From RGIG4097 sp964367645 (lineage in GTDB: Bacteria; Bacillota; Clostridia; Christensenellales; CAG-917), in NCBI GenBank assembly GCA_964367645.1, contig CAYIYN010000065.1, positions 1-8,269 on the forward strand: a DNA stretch of 8,269 bases, given 5' to 3'. Shown piece after piece: positions 1 through 4,929 of this stretch. The notes below the pieces were generated by a model that ran no database searches, was not told the DNA's origin, and was given only the letters and a program-made list of their open reading frames with translations. The first letter of the stretch is position 1; each line of letters opens with the position of its first letter. The translations under genes and the position numbers were made by a program.

Positions 1-5
1 TTAGA

Positions 6-64
6 CGAGTGCTTGTCTTGATACAAGTGCGTCGCCGCTTCGCGGCTCCGCAGACAAGCACTCG
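6..64. repeat. Long structured hairpin with 13-bp perfect outer stem
   Basis: A perfect 13-bp inverted repeat pairs 6-18 (CGAGTGCTTGTCT) with 52-64. Inside it, TGCG at 28-31 can pair with CGCA at 49-52, and GCCGC at 34-38 pairs with GCGGC at 42-46 around a TTC loop. A competing small hairpin (CTTGT 12-16 with ACAAG 23-27) uses part of the outer left arm, so two alternative folds exist. No T-run follows on either strand, so it does not look like a simple terminator. It lies downstream of the rep gene, near the presumed left side of the mobile element. It could be a double-strand or single-strand replication origin, an element end, or a dispersed palindromic repeat. The structure is seen directly; its role is inference. 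Confidence 0.6.
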
Positions 65-115
65 CCTGCAAACTAACTAAACCCACCGAACAGAGAAACG
101 TTGCAGTTCGAAAGG

Positions 116-157
116 AGTGGGGCGTTCGCGCTAGTCCGCTTGCGAATCGCGCCCACT
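116..157. repeat. GC-rich hairpin downstream of rep, possible origin element
   Basis: A bulged 14-bp stem forms from 116-121 (AGTGGG) with 152-157, GCG 122-124 with 148-150, and TTCGC 125-129 with 142-146, around a 12-nt loop at 130-141. Single-base bulges occur at 147 and 151. There is no adjacent T-run, so termination is unlikely. It sits 53 bp past the rep stop codon, next to the 6-64 hairpin. Two adjacent hairpins beside a rolling-circle initiator gene are compatible with an origin or nick region, but no nick site can be recognised from sequence alone. Confidence 0.5.
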
Positions 158-209
158 ATTCCTTCTTCGAAGCATGCAATCGTTTTTCTCTTTTCTTCGG
201 ATATAGTCA

Positions 210-1241
210 TTAGTGATTTGCAGTGCGTAGTTGTTTCTTTGTTTCCGGGCCCATTTCGCCAACATAGCAGCCTTCATCCCAACAGTTGAATTTATCGTAT
301 AGGACAAGCTTATCTCCGTATTCCGTTTGGATTGTAGTAAGCACATCGTCTTCTTCAATATCCGAAATATAGTACATTGGAATACCCCTTGAATAGACAA
401 TTTTTTCACCCGTCTTTTCTAGGTATTTTGTTATATATCTCACAGCCATATTTTTACCCATCGGCGTATTCGGAATTACCTTAAAATCAGTCCTTCCAAA
501 ACGCTTATTAAAAAACGTATTTTGAGTGGTTTTTTGCATCTTATGCGAATCAAAACCGTAGTCCTCAACCTCTATCAACTCACCCGGCATTGTGCCATCA
601 GGGATGTTCATAATTACGTGGAAATGGAGTCGTCCTGTCTTGGAACGCTCCCAAACTCCCATATATAACCATTCGTGATTTGAATGATAATTCCTTAGGC
701 ACCTTGATAACTTTTTACGGAACGAAATTTCATCGTGCAAAGCATCATTTCGAGTGAACGTAACGAAGTAATTAAAGTCATTCAAATTCGCTTTCCGAGA
801 GAATCTCATACGCCTATCTATTAGGTTGATTCTCTTTCTTTCAAGCTTCTCTTGGACAAACATTTTCGTTGCTTTCGAAGTGGGAAAATACTTTCTCATT
901 TGCTCTATAATAAACGCCTTCCTTTGACTTTTGCTCATACCTTTGGACTCGTCAAAAAGCCTGTTTAATATCTTTGACTTTGTTTCGCCGTCAGGCTTTG
1001 GTTTAGACTTCTTTTCGTCACCATTCGGCTGTTTATCTTCAGTTTCGTTTACATTAACCTCATTTTCGTTATTATCATCAACAGTATCTGCTTTCTTCTT
1101 GTCGTCACAATTCTGCTCATTATCGTCATAGATAATCGCTTCTTCCTCAATCCTGATTTGCTTTTGTTTGTACGGCACTTCCTTATGTGGAATACCCAAA
1201 AAATGGCTGCCGTCGTGATATATTTTTGTTTCAGGATACAT
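210..1241 (-). CDS. HUH-type rolling-circle replication initiator (Rep)
   Basis: A 343-residue protein with the three motifs of HUH endonuclease replication initiators. Motif I is NYFVTFT (157-163). The metal-binding HUH motif is HFH, with H206 and H208 in GRLHFHVIM. The nicking motif is Y269-I-T-K272-Y273, with Y269 the likely covalent nucleophile. Such proteins nick one strand at an origin, stay attached through tyrosine, and start rolling-circle replication. Residues 36-90 are an acidic and lysine-rich low-complexity linker with many D, E and N, which separates a short N-terminal part from the catalytic domain. The C-terminal part (YSRGIPMYYISDI, CWDEG) resembles, from memory, Rep-like proteins of Firmicutes mobile elements annotated as rolling-circle replication-associated proteins. 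The start at 1241 is set by a strong AAGGAGG at 1251-1257, nine bases upstream, which lies inside the preceding 46-codon gene. The gene is divergent from the recombinase. Family assignment is strong; whether it drives plasmid-like replication or element transfer is inference. Confidence 0.87.
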   Translation of the reverse strand: MYPETKIYHDGSHFLGIPHKEVPYKQKQIRIEEEAIIYDDNEQNCDDKKKADTVDDNNENEVNVNETEDKQPNGDEKKSKPKPDGETKSKILNRLFDESKGMSKSQRKAFIIEQMRKYFPTSKATKMFVQEKLERKRINLIDRRMRFSRKANLNDFNYFVTFTRNDALHDEISFRKKLSRCLRNYHSNHEWLYMGVWERSKTGRLHFHVIMNIPDGTMPGELIEVEDYGFDSHKMQKTTQNTFFNKRFGRTDFKVIPNTPMGKNMAVRYITKYLEKTGEKIVYSRGIPMYYISDIEEDDVLTTIQTEYGDKLVLYDKFNCWDEGCYVGEMGPETKKQLRTANH

Positions 1242-1382
1242 CTATTTGCACCTCCTTATTTCAGGACGTTCTTCGTCCTCGTTACCGTATAGCGCATTGA
1301 TGAAATAACCGTTTTGTTCCTTCAATTCTTCCACCGTTGCTTTGGTCTTTTTATACTCGGCATAATCGTTCAAACTTGACAT
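1242..1382 (-). CDS. Small hypothetical protein (46 aa) coupled to rep
   Basis: An open frame of 46 codons running from ATG at 1382 to TAG at 1242-1244. Its stop codon directly abuts the rep start (TAG then ATG). The protein starts MSSLNDYAEYKKTKATVEEL. It is charged and probably mostly helical at the N-terminal half (residues 5-24), with an acidic patch (NEDEE, 34-38) and a basic end (RRCK). An AAAGG at 1391-1395 stands eight bases before the start and can serve as ribosome binding site. The strong ribosome binding site of rep is within its last codons, so the two genes are probably translated together. I do not recognise the family. A copy-control or DNA-binding accessory of Rep is conceivable but not shown. 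The alternative is that this is merely the rep leader. Confidence 0.55.
   Translation of the reverse strand: MSSLNDYAEYKKTKATVEELKEQNGYFINALYGNEDEERPEIRRCK
1251..1257 (-). promoter_or_regulatory. Ribosome binding site of rep
   Basis: AAGGAGG on the minus strand, nine bases before the ATG at 1241. It fixes the rep start and lies inside the end of the upstream small gene, as expected for translational coupling. Confidence 0.85.
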
Positions 1383-1442
1383 TTTCTTGACCTTTGTTTG
1401 CTTTACCCAAACTTTCTTCTTTCGATTGGATGGAAGCTATCA

Positions 1443-1547
1443 GAAAAAGGCTGTGCCGTCAATGGAAAAAACTATTGCTGAAAACTTTAAGATTAAAGAC
1501 CTGTACGCAATACTTTTTTCTGTATCCTTGACGGCTTCGCCTTTTTC
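1443..1547. repeat. 105-bp imperfect palindrome in the divergent region
   Basis: Two arm segments pair in register. Bases 1443-1462 (GAAAAAGGC, three unpaired, GCCGTCAA) match 1528-1547 at 17 of 20 positions. Bases 1465-1478 (GAAAAAACTATTGC) match 1507-1520 at 13 of 14. A 2-nt gap on the left arm and a 7-nt gap on the right arm separate the segments. The centre at about 1479-1506 contains a CTTTAA/TTAAAG mini-palindrome. In all, 30 of 34 positions pair, well beyond chance for so short a region. Candidate roles are a cruciform origin, an operator for a divergently acting regulator, or a structured leader RNA of the recombinase operon. Confidence 0.7.
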
Positions 1548-1549
1548 CG

Positions 1550-1574
1550 TTTTCTTTCGGTTGTCGAAAGAAAA
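1550..1574. repeat. Perfect 10-bp hairpin in the recombinase leader
   Basis: TTTTCTTTCG at 1550-1559 pairs perfectly with CGAAAGAAAA at 1565-1574 around the loop GTTGT. It ends eight bases before the ribosome binding site of the 46-codon gene at 1594. No T-run follows on either strand, so it is not a factor-independent terminator. It may affect translation initiation or serve as a protein-binding palindrome. Confidence 0.55.
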
Positions 1575-1581
1575 AATCGAT

Positions 1582-1587
1582 AAGGAG
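1582..1587 (+). promoter_or_regulatory. Ribosome binding site of the 46-codon gene upstream of the recombinase
   Basis: AAGGAG, six bases before the ATG at 1594. It is the reason for starting the small gene here and not at upstream ATGs of the same frame (1387 or 1462), which lack such a site. Confidence 0.7.
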
Positions 1588-1593
1588 TTAGTC

Positions 1594-1734
1594 ATGCACT
1601 CACCAAAGTTCGGTAAATCCTTTGAGATAGTTAATGTAACCTCAGTTCAACCTCAGCATAGCCACATTCCATTTGGTTATACGGTTTTATATCATCAAAT
1701 CAACAAAAATAAAGGAGAAAAAAACAATGCCTAA
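1594..1734 (+). CDS. Small hypothetical protein (46 aa) overlapping the recombinase
   Basis: A 46-codon frame with a good ribosome binding site (AAGGAG at 1582-1587, spacing six). Its last bases, ATGCCTAA, overlap the recombinase start by 8 nt, the classic arrangement for translational coupling. The protein begins MHSPKFGKSFEIVNVTSVQP and continues through HIPFGYTVLYHQ to a lysine- and asparagine-rich tail (NKNKGEKNNA). There is no membrane segment, signal peptide or cysteine. I do not recognise a family with certainty. From memory, short V-x-V-T-x-(I/V)-x-P sequences occur directly before the catalytic domain of many Clostridia serine recombinases, so this may be a detached N-terminal piece or a companion peptide. 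The open frame extends upstream to 1387, but that part overlaps a palindrome and is probably non-coding. Confidence 0.55.
   Translation: MHSPKFGKSFEIVNVTSVQPQHSHIPFGYTVLYHQINKNKGEKNNA
1711..1717 (+). promoter_or_regulatory. Ribosome binding site of the serine recombinase
   Basis: AAAGGAG, nine bases before the ATG at 1727. It selects this start over the in-frame ATG at 1673, which would add 18 residues unlike the family and has no ribosome binding site. Confidence 0.85.
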
Positions 1735-3226
1735 ATACTGTGTTGCTTATTTACGTTATTCGAGCGAAAGACAGTCTGAACAATCTATCGAGGGACAGAT
1801 GCGAGTGTGTCAAAAATACGCGGACCAGAACGACCTCATAATCCTAGACACATATATAGACCGTGCTATGACGGGTGCAAACGATAACCGCGCCGCGTTT
1901 CAACAAATGCTCGCGGATAGTGCGAAACCTGTTCCGTGGGATATAGTGCTGGTATATGCAATAGACCGTTTTGGACGAGATTCAATCGAAATCGCCGTAA
2001 ACAAACAAAGACTCAAGAAAAATGGCAAAAAGTACATTTCTGCCACGCAAAGGACGTCAGAGAATATAGACGGGAGCAAAAACTTGGACGGCATTTTGCT
2101 TGAAAACGTGTATATCGGCTTGGCTGAATACTATTCGGCGGAACTGTCACAAAAAATACGCCGCGGTTTGCACGAAAGCAGAATGAAAGGACTTTTCGCC
2201 GGAGGGACTATTCCTTACGGCTATAAGGTTATAGACAAAAGGGTATGTGTGGACGAGGACACCTCAAAAGTTGTGCTGTATATCTATCAACAATACGCAC
2301 AAGGGAGAATGGCAAAAGATATAAGTGCCGACCTTGCAGACAAGGGTATCCTTTATCGAGGAAAGCCTTTCGTGCTGAATACGATATACCACATTTTGAG
2401 ATTGGAAAAATACATAGGCATTTGCCGATATGATGACGGTGTATTTGATAATATCTATCCGGCAATCATCCCGAAACCATTATTTGACGCAGTTCAGGTC
2501 ATAGTTGCAAAGAACAAAAACGGAAAGCGTAGCAGCGTTTTGGACTTTTGGTTGAGAAGGAAACTCGTGTGTGGGTATTGCGGCAAAATGCTGCAAGGTG
2601 ATCACGGCACGTCCAAGAGCGGCAAGCTCGTTTATTATTACAAATGTATGGGGCGTAAGAAATTACACAACTGCAGAAAAAGCACCATTCGGAAGGACAA
2701 GCTGGAAAAGCTGTTGACCGACGTCACGATAAAGGTATTCGGCAACAAGGAGTCTATGGATTACATAGCAGACGAGATAATGCGCGTTAACGAAAAGAAA
2801 ATGCGGGACAAATCGGTTATAGCTCTACTCCAAAAAGACAGAGCTACGGCGCAGGCATCATTAGACAACGTAATGAAAGCAATTGAGCAAGGTATATTTA
2901 CTCCAATTACAAAAAACCGTATGGAAGAGCTAGAAGCCCACATCGCGGATATTGACGACAAACTTATGATTGAGCACTACAAAGATGAAAATCAGCTCAA
3001 ACGAGAACAGGTCATTCAGTACTTCGCACACGCTCTTAAAAAGGAGCCGATGCTACTCCTACAAACCCTAATCCAAAAGATTATTACATACGACGATAAG
3101 CTGGAAATTTACTACAATTACGTAGAACATATGTCAACCGATACGCCCCCTCAAGACTATAGTCTTGGGAAAGGAAAAATAGGGTGTGCGGATAGCTCGC
3201 AAAAGTGTCCACCACCTAAAACCTAA
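1727..3226 (+). CDS. Large serine recombinase (site-specific integrase/resolvase family)
   Basis: A 499-residue recombinase that would integrate and excise the element by cutting all four strands through a phosphoserine link. The N-terminal resolvase domain spans about 3-145. It has the catalytic serine at S12 within Y-L-R-Y-S (R10 also conserved), the D45-R46 to R55-AAF segment, and D80-R-F-G-R84. The Recombinase domain (about 155-265) includes the typical G-x-x-PYGY motif (160-166). A zinc ribbon follows, with C282-x-x-C285 and C307/C316. A long charged helical region at about 345-435 probably forms the coiled coil that controls synapsis. Length and domain order are normal for large serine recombinases. 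The last 15 or so residues (ending SQKCPPPKT) are proline- and cysteine-containing and look unlike a folded end. The stop codon lies inside the terminator stem. The gene is preceded and overlapped by a 46-codon gene. Its position at one flank of the element, pointing outwards, is typical, and an attachment site is expected close to its 3' end. Confidence 0.96.
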   Translation: MPKYCVAYLRYSSERQSEQSIEGQMRVCQKYADQNDLIILDTYIDRAMTGANDNRAAFQQMLADSAKPVPWDIVLVYAIDRFGRDSIEIAVNKQRLKKNGKKYISATQRTSENIDGSKNLDGILLENVYIGLAEYYSAELSQKIRRGLHESRMKGLFAGGTIPYGYKVIDKRVCVDEDTSKVVLYIYQQYAQGRMAKDISADLADKGILYRGKPFVLNTIYHILRLEKYIGICRYDDGVFDNIYPAIIPKPLFDAVQVIVAKNKNGKRSSVLDFWLRRKLVCGYCGKMLQGDHGTSKSGKLVYYYKCMGRKKLHNCRKSTIRKDKLEKLLTDVTIKVFGNKESMDYIADEIMRVNEKKMRDKSVIALLQKDRATAQASLDNVMKAIEQGIFTPITKNRMEELEAHIADIDDKLMIEHYKDENQLKREQVIQYFAHALKKEPMLLLQTLIQKIITYDDKLEIYYNYVEHMSTDTPPQDYSLGKGKIGCADSSQKCPPPKT

Positions 3227-3255
3227 GTCGAACCCTGACTTAGGTTTTTTCTTTT
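3219..3255 (+). terminator. Factor-independent terminator of the recombinase
   Basis: A perfect 11-bp stem pairs 3219-3229 (AAACCTAAGTC) with 3237-3247 (GACTTAGGTTT) around the loop GAACCCT, followed by TTT C TTTT. The recombinase stop codon TAA at 3224-3226 sits inside the left arm. Confidence 0.92.
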
Positions 3256-3317
3256 CCTTTTTCAGTAATCGTATTGAAAATATCATATTGGAGTGCCTTC
3301 CAAAACGTGCTAAAACG

Positions 3318-3364
3318 GCGGTTTAACTCTTTATTGATGTCTATCCCTATCTATGCGGTTTAAC
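3318..3364. repeat. 10-bp direct repeat in the spacer after the recombinase
   Basis: GCGGTTTAAC occurs at 3318-3327 and again at 3355-3364, with 27 bp between copies. It lies between the recombinase terminator and the flavoprotein promoter, where the right end of the element and its attachment site would be expected. It could be a binding site pair for the recombinase or chance. Confidence 0.35.
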
Positions 3365-3389
3365 AAAGTAAAAAACATCGTTTCACGTG

Positions 3390-3417
3390 TCATCAATGAT
3401 GTTTGAATGCTTGATGA
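3390..3417. repeat. Small inverted repeat upstream of the flavoprotein gene
   Basis: TCATCAA at 3390-3396 pairs with TTGATGA at 3411-3417 across a 14-nt loop. It lies just upstream of the proposed promoter, so it could be an operator. There is no direct support for a regulator. Confidence 0.3.
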
Positions 3418-3434
3418 GAATGGAAATAATAATG

Positions 3435-3464
3435 TTGCGCGCGGTGAAGAAAATGTGGTAAAAT
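3435..3464 (+). promoter_or_regulatory. Promoter of the flavoprotein gene with extended -10
   Basis: TTGCGC at 3435-3440, an 18-bp spacer, then TAAAAT at 3459-3464 preceded by TGTGG, which gives the extended -10 form TGTGGTAAAAT. Expected transcription start is near 3470-3472, almost exactly at the ATG at 3472. Confidence 0.6.
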
Positions 3465-3471
3465 GAAATAT

Positions 3472-4662
3472 ATGGAAAAAGTTTACGATGTTATTATTAT
3501 CGGAGGCGGCGCTGCAGGGCTTTTTCTCGCGGCTGAATTGCCTGCAAACAAAAAAGTTGCCATTTTGGAAGCGAATGAACGTGTGGGCAAAAAACTGCTT
3601 GCAACGGGCAACGGCAAATGCAATTTGACAAACCTCGATATGAATATAGTCCACTATAACCGTCCCTCGGCAGTGGAAAGTTTTTTAGACCGTTTTGACG
3701 CACACGACGCTATCGCTGCTTTCGAGCGTATGGGTCTTTTGACAAAAGTGGTTGACAAGCGCGTCTACCCTTATTCTGAATGCGCGGCAACCGTCCTCGA
3801 CGTTTTGCGCACGGCGGTTGAAAAGGCGGGAACAGAAGTATTTACCTCACACATTGTCAATTCCATTGATTATTTTGCCGATTCTTTCACCGTGAGTGGT
3901 GTTATAAAAGAAGAAAACACCTCTCCCAAATCTTTTGATATGCACTCAGATGCTGTGGTGCTTGCGACAGGCTCCCCTGCTACATTTGGTCGCAACAGTC
4001 TAAATCTTTACACTGCGTTTGGTCATACGGCGCGTCCGTTTATGCCTTCTTTGGTGCCTATTATCACAGACAAAGAACCTTTGAAAGGACTTTCAGGAGT
4101 GCGCGTCAAAGCAGGAGTGCGCATAGGCTACCGCTATGAAGTTGGCGAAGTTTTGTTCAAAGATTTCGGACTTAGCGGTATTGCCGTTTTCAATATGGCA
4201 AGCGAAATAGCGCGCGGCGCAGCAAAGTTAGGAAGCACCGTCACAATCGACTTTATGCCGGAATCCAGCCGAGCCGACGTGGAGGCGGTTTTAAGAAAGC
4301 GCGGCAACGTCAAGGTGGGACAACTGCTCATAGGCACTTTCCACAGCAAAGTCGTGGATAGGATTATGTGGGCGGCCGGGGTAACGACCGATATGAGTGC
4401 ACAACCCAAAATATCCGCAATCGCCGAAGCAATCAAAAACTACCGCTTCAAAATCGAAGGACTTGGCGACGAAAGTTTGGCGCAGGTTATGTCAGGCGGA
4501 CTTAATATCCGCGAATTTGATGAAAATCTTATGTCTATGAAAACCCAAAACGCATACGCCGTGGGCGAAGCGTTGGATATAGACGGTGACAGTGGCGGTT
4601 TTAATCTGCAATGGGCGTGGTCTAGTGCGAAAATAGTCGCCGACGCTCTAAGAAAAAACTAA
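3472..4662 (+). CDS. BaiN/HI0933-family FAD-dependent oxidoreductase (YhiN-like flavoprotein)
   Basis: A 396-residue soluble flavoprotein of the HI0933/BaiN group, annotated variously as NAD(P)/FAD-dependent or aminoacetone oxidase-like; the physiological substrate in this organism is unknown. The FAD-binding Rossmann fold opens the protein: G11-G-G-A-A-G16 after strand YDVIII, with E33 (ILEANERVGKK) placed to bind the ribose. The family hallmarks GNGKCNLTN (46-54), YPYSECAATVLDVL and the C-terminal GGFNLQWAWSS (375-385) are all present, so both ends are complete. Length matches the family. Two starts are possible, ATG at 3463 and ATG at 3472. I chose 3472 because the earlier one falls within the -10 box and would not be transcribed from that promoter. 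Neither has a ribosome binding site. The gene stands alone, bounded by its own promoter and a terminator at 4729-4755. BaiN itself is known from bile acid metabolism, but this does not show that role here. Confidence 0.93.
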   Translation: MEKVYDVIIIGGGAAGLFLAAELPANKKVAILEANERVGKKLLATGNGKCNLTNLDMNIVHYNRPSAVESFLDRFDAHDAIAAFERMGLLTKVVDKRVYPYSECAATVLDVLRTAVEKAGTEVFTSHIVNSIDYFADSFTVSGVIKEENTSPKSFDMHSDAVVLATGSPATFGRNSLNLYTAFGHTARPFMPSLVPIITDKEPLKGLSGVRVKAGVRIGYRYEVGEVLFKDFGLSGIAVFNMASEIARGAAKLGSTVTIDFMPESSRADVEAVLRKRGNVKVGQLLIGTFHSKVVDRIMWAAGVTTDMSAQPKISAIAEAIKNYRFKIEGLGDESLAQVMSGGLNIREFDENLMSMKTQNAYAVGEALDIDGDSGGFNLQWAWSSAKIVADALRKN

Positions 4663-4728
4663 CGCAAAAACACTGCAAAAAATATTTATTTTTAAACCAA
4701 TCCTTCATAAACGCATAATGAGCATATA

Positions 4729-4755
4729 AAAAAGCCGCTTCAAGAGCGGCTTTTT
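4729..4755. terminator. Bidirectional terminator between the flavoprotein gene and the ABC operon
   Basis: AAAAAGCCGCT at 4729-4739 pairs with AGCGGCTTTTT at 4745-4755 around a five-base loop. There is a T-run on the plus strand, and the A-run on the left gives a T-run on the minus strand. It can end the flavoprotein transcript and also the leftward ABC transporter transcript. Confidence 0.9.
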
Positions 4756-4760
4756 CGTTC

Positions 4761-4796
4761 TTCAGCACGGTATTCAGCACGGTATTCAGCATGGTC
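4761..4796. repeat. 12-bp tandem repeat, three copies
   Basis: TTCAGCACGGTA at 4761-4772 and 4773-4784 is followed by a variant, TTCAGCATGGTC, at 4785-4796. The first two copies are identical and the third differs at two positions. It begins six bases after the terminator T-run. No function is apparent. Confidence 0.8.
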
Positions 4797-4805
4797 TTCG
4801 CACTT

Positions 4806-4929
4806 AAAAACCGCGATATTCTGATGAAGAGCAAGAAAGGCGAGGGATGCAGAACGATACGTACTCTTTGTACGTGAGGATTGCATCCGCGATACCTGCC
4901 GACGCTATTCGCAAAATAGCGCGGTTTTT
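4806..4929. repeat. 124-bp multi-armed palindromic intergenic element
   Basis: Terminal 10-bp inverted repeats (AAAAACCGCG at 4806-4815 and its complement at 4920-4929) bound the element. Inside, GGATGCA 4845-4851 pairs with 4882-4888 and encloses a second perfect hairpin, ACGTAC 4859-4864 with GTACGT 4870-4875 and loop TCTTT. A third hairpin pairs CGCTATT 4903-4909 with AATAGCG 4915-4921. The right terminal repeat supplies two bases of the stop codon of the permease gene ending at 4928. The layout suggests either a dispersed palindromic repeat of the MITE/REP type or a structured RNA at the end of the ABC operon transcript. Confidence 0.65.

Larger units (their letters stand above)
1383..1593. 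other. Divergent non-coding region between the rep and recombinase operons
   Basis: A 211-bp stretch between two divergent small genes. It must hold promoters for both directions, though I cannot call a convincing -35/-10 pair. Half of it is taken by an imperfect palindrome (1443-1547), followed by a perfect 10-bp hairpin (1550-1574). An open frame on the plus strand runs through it from 1387, but the palindrome and the lack of a ribosome binding site argue that this upstream part is not coding. Its placement fits a regulatory or origin region of the element. Confidence 0.6.

Noticed and set aside
1..100. attC-like integron recombination site in the left hairpin
   Set aside because: The hairpin lacks recognisable GTTRRRY/RYYYAAC core sites and no cassette-like gene precedes it.
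101..289. Plus-strand frame next to the hairpins
   Set aside because: It overlaps the 116-157 hairpin and the end of rep, with no ribosome binding site fitting its start and no recognisable content.
1550..1574. Hairpin as a terminator
   Set aside because: The stem is A/T-rich and no T-run follows it on either strand; it lies in the leader just before a ribosome binding site.
1387..1593. Upstream part of the plus-strand open frame leading into the 46-codon gene
   Set aside because: It runs through the large palindrome and the 10-bp hairpin, has no ribosome binding site at its ATGs, and its composition does not look like protein. Only the part from 1594 is kept.
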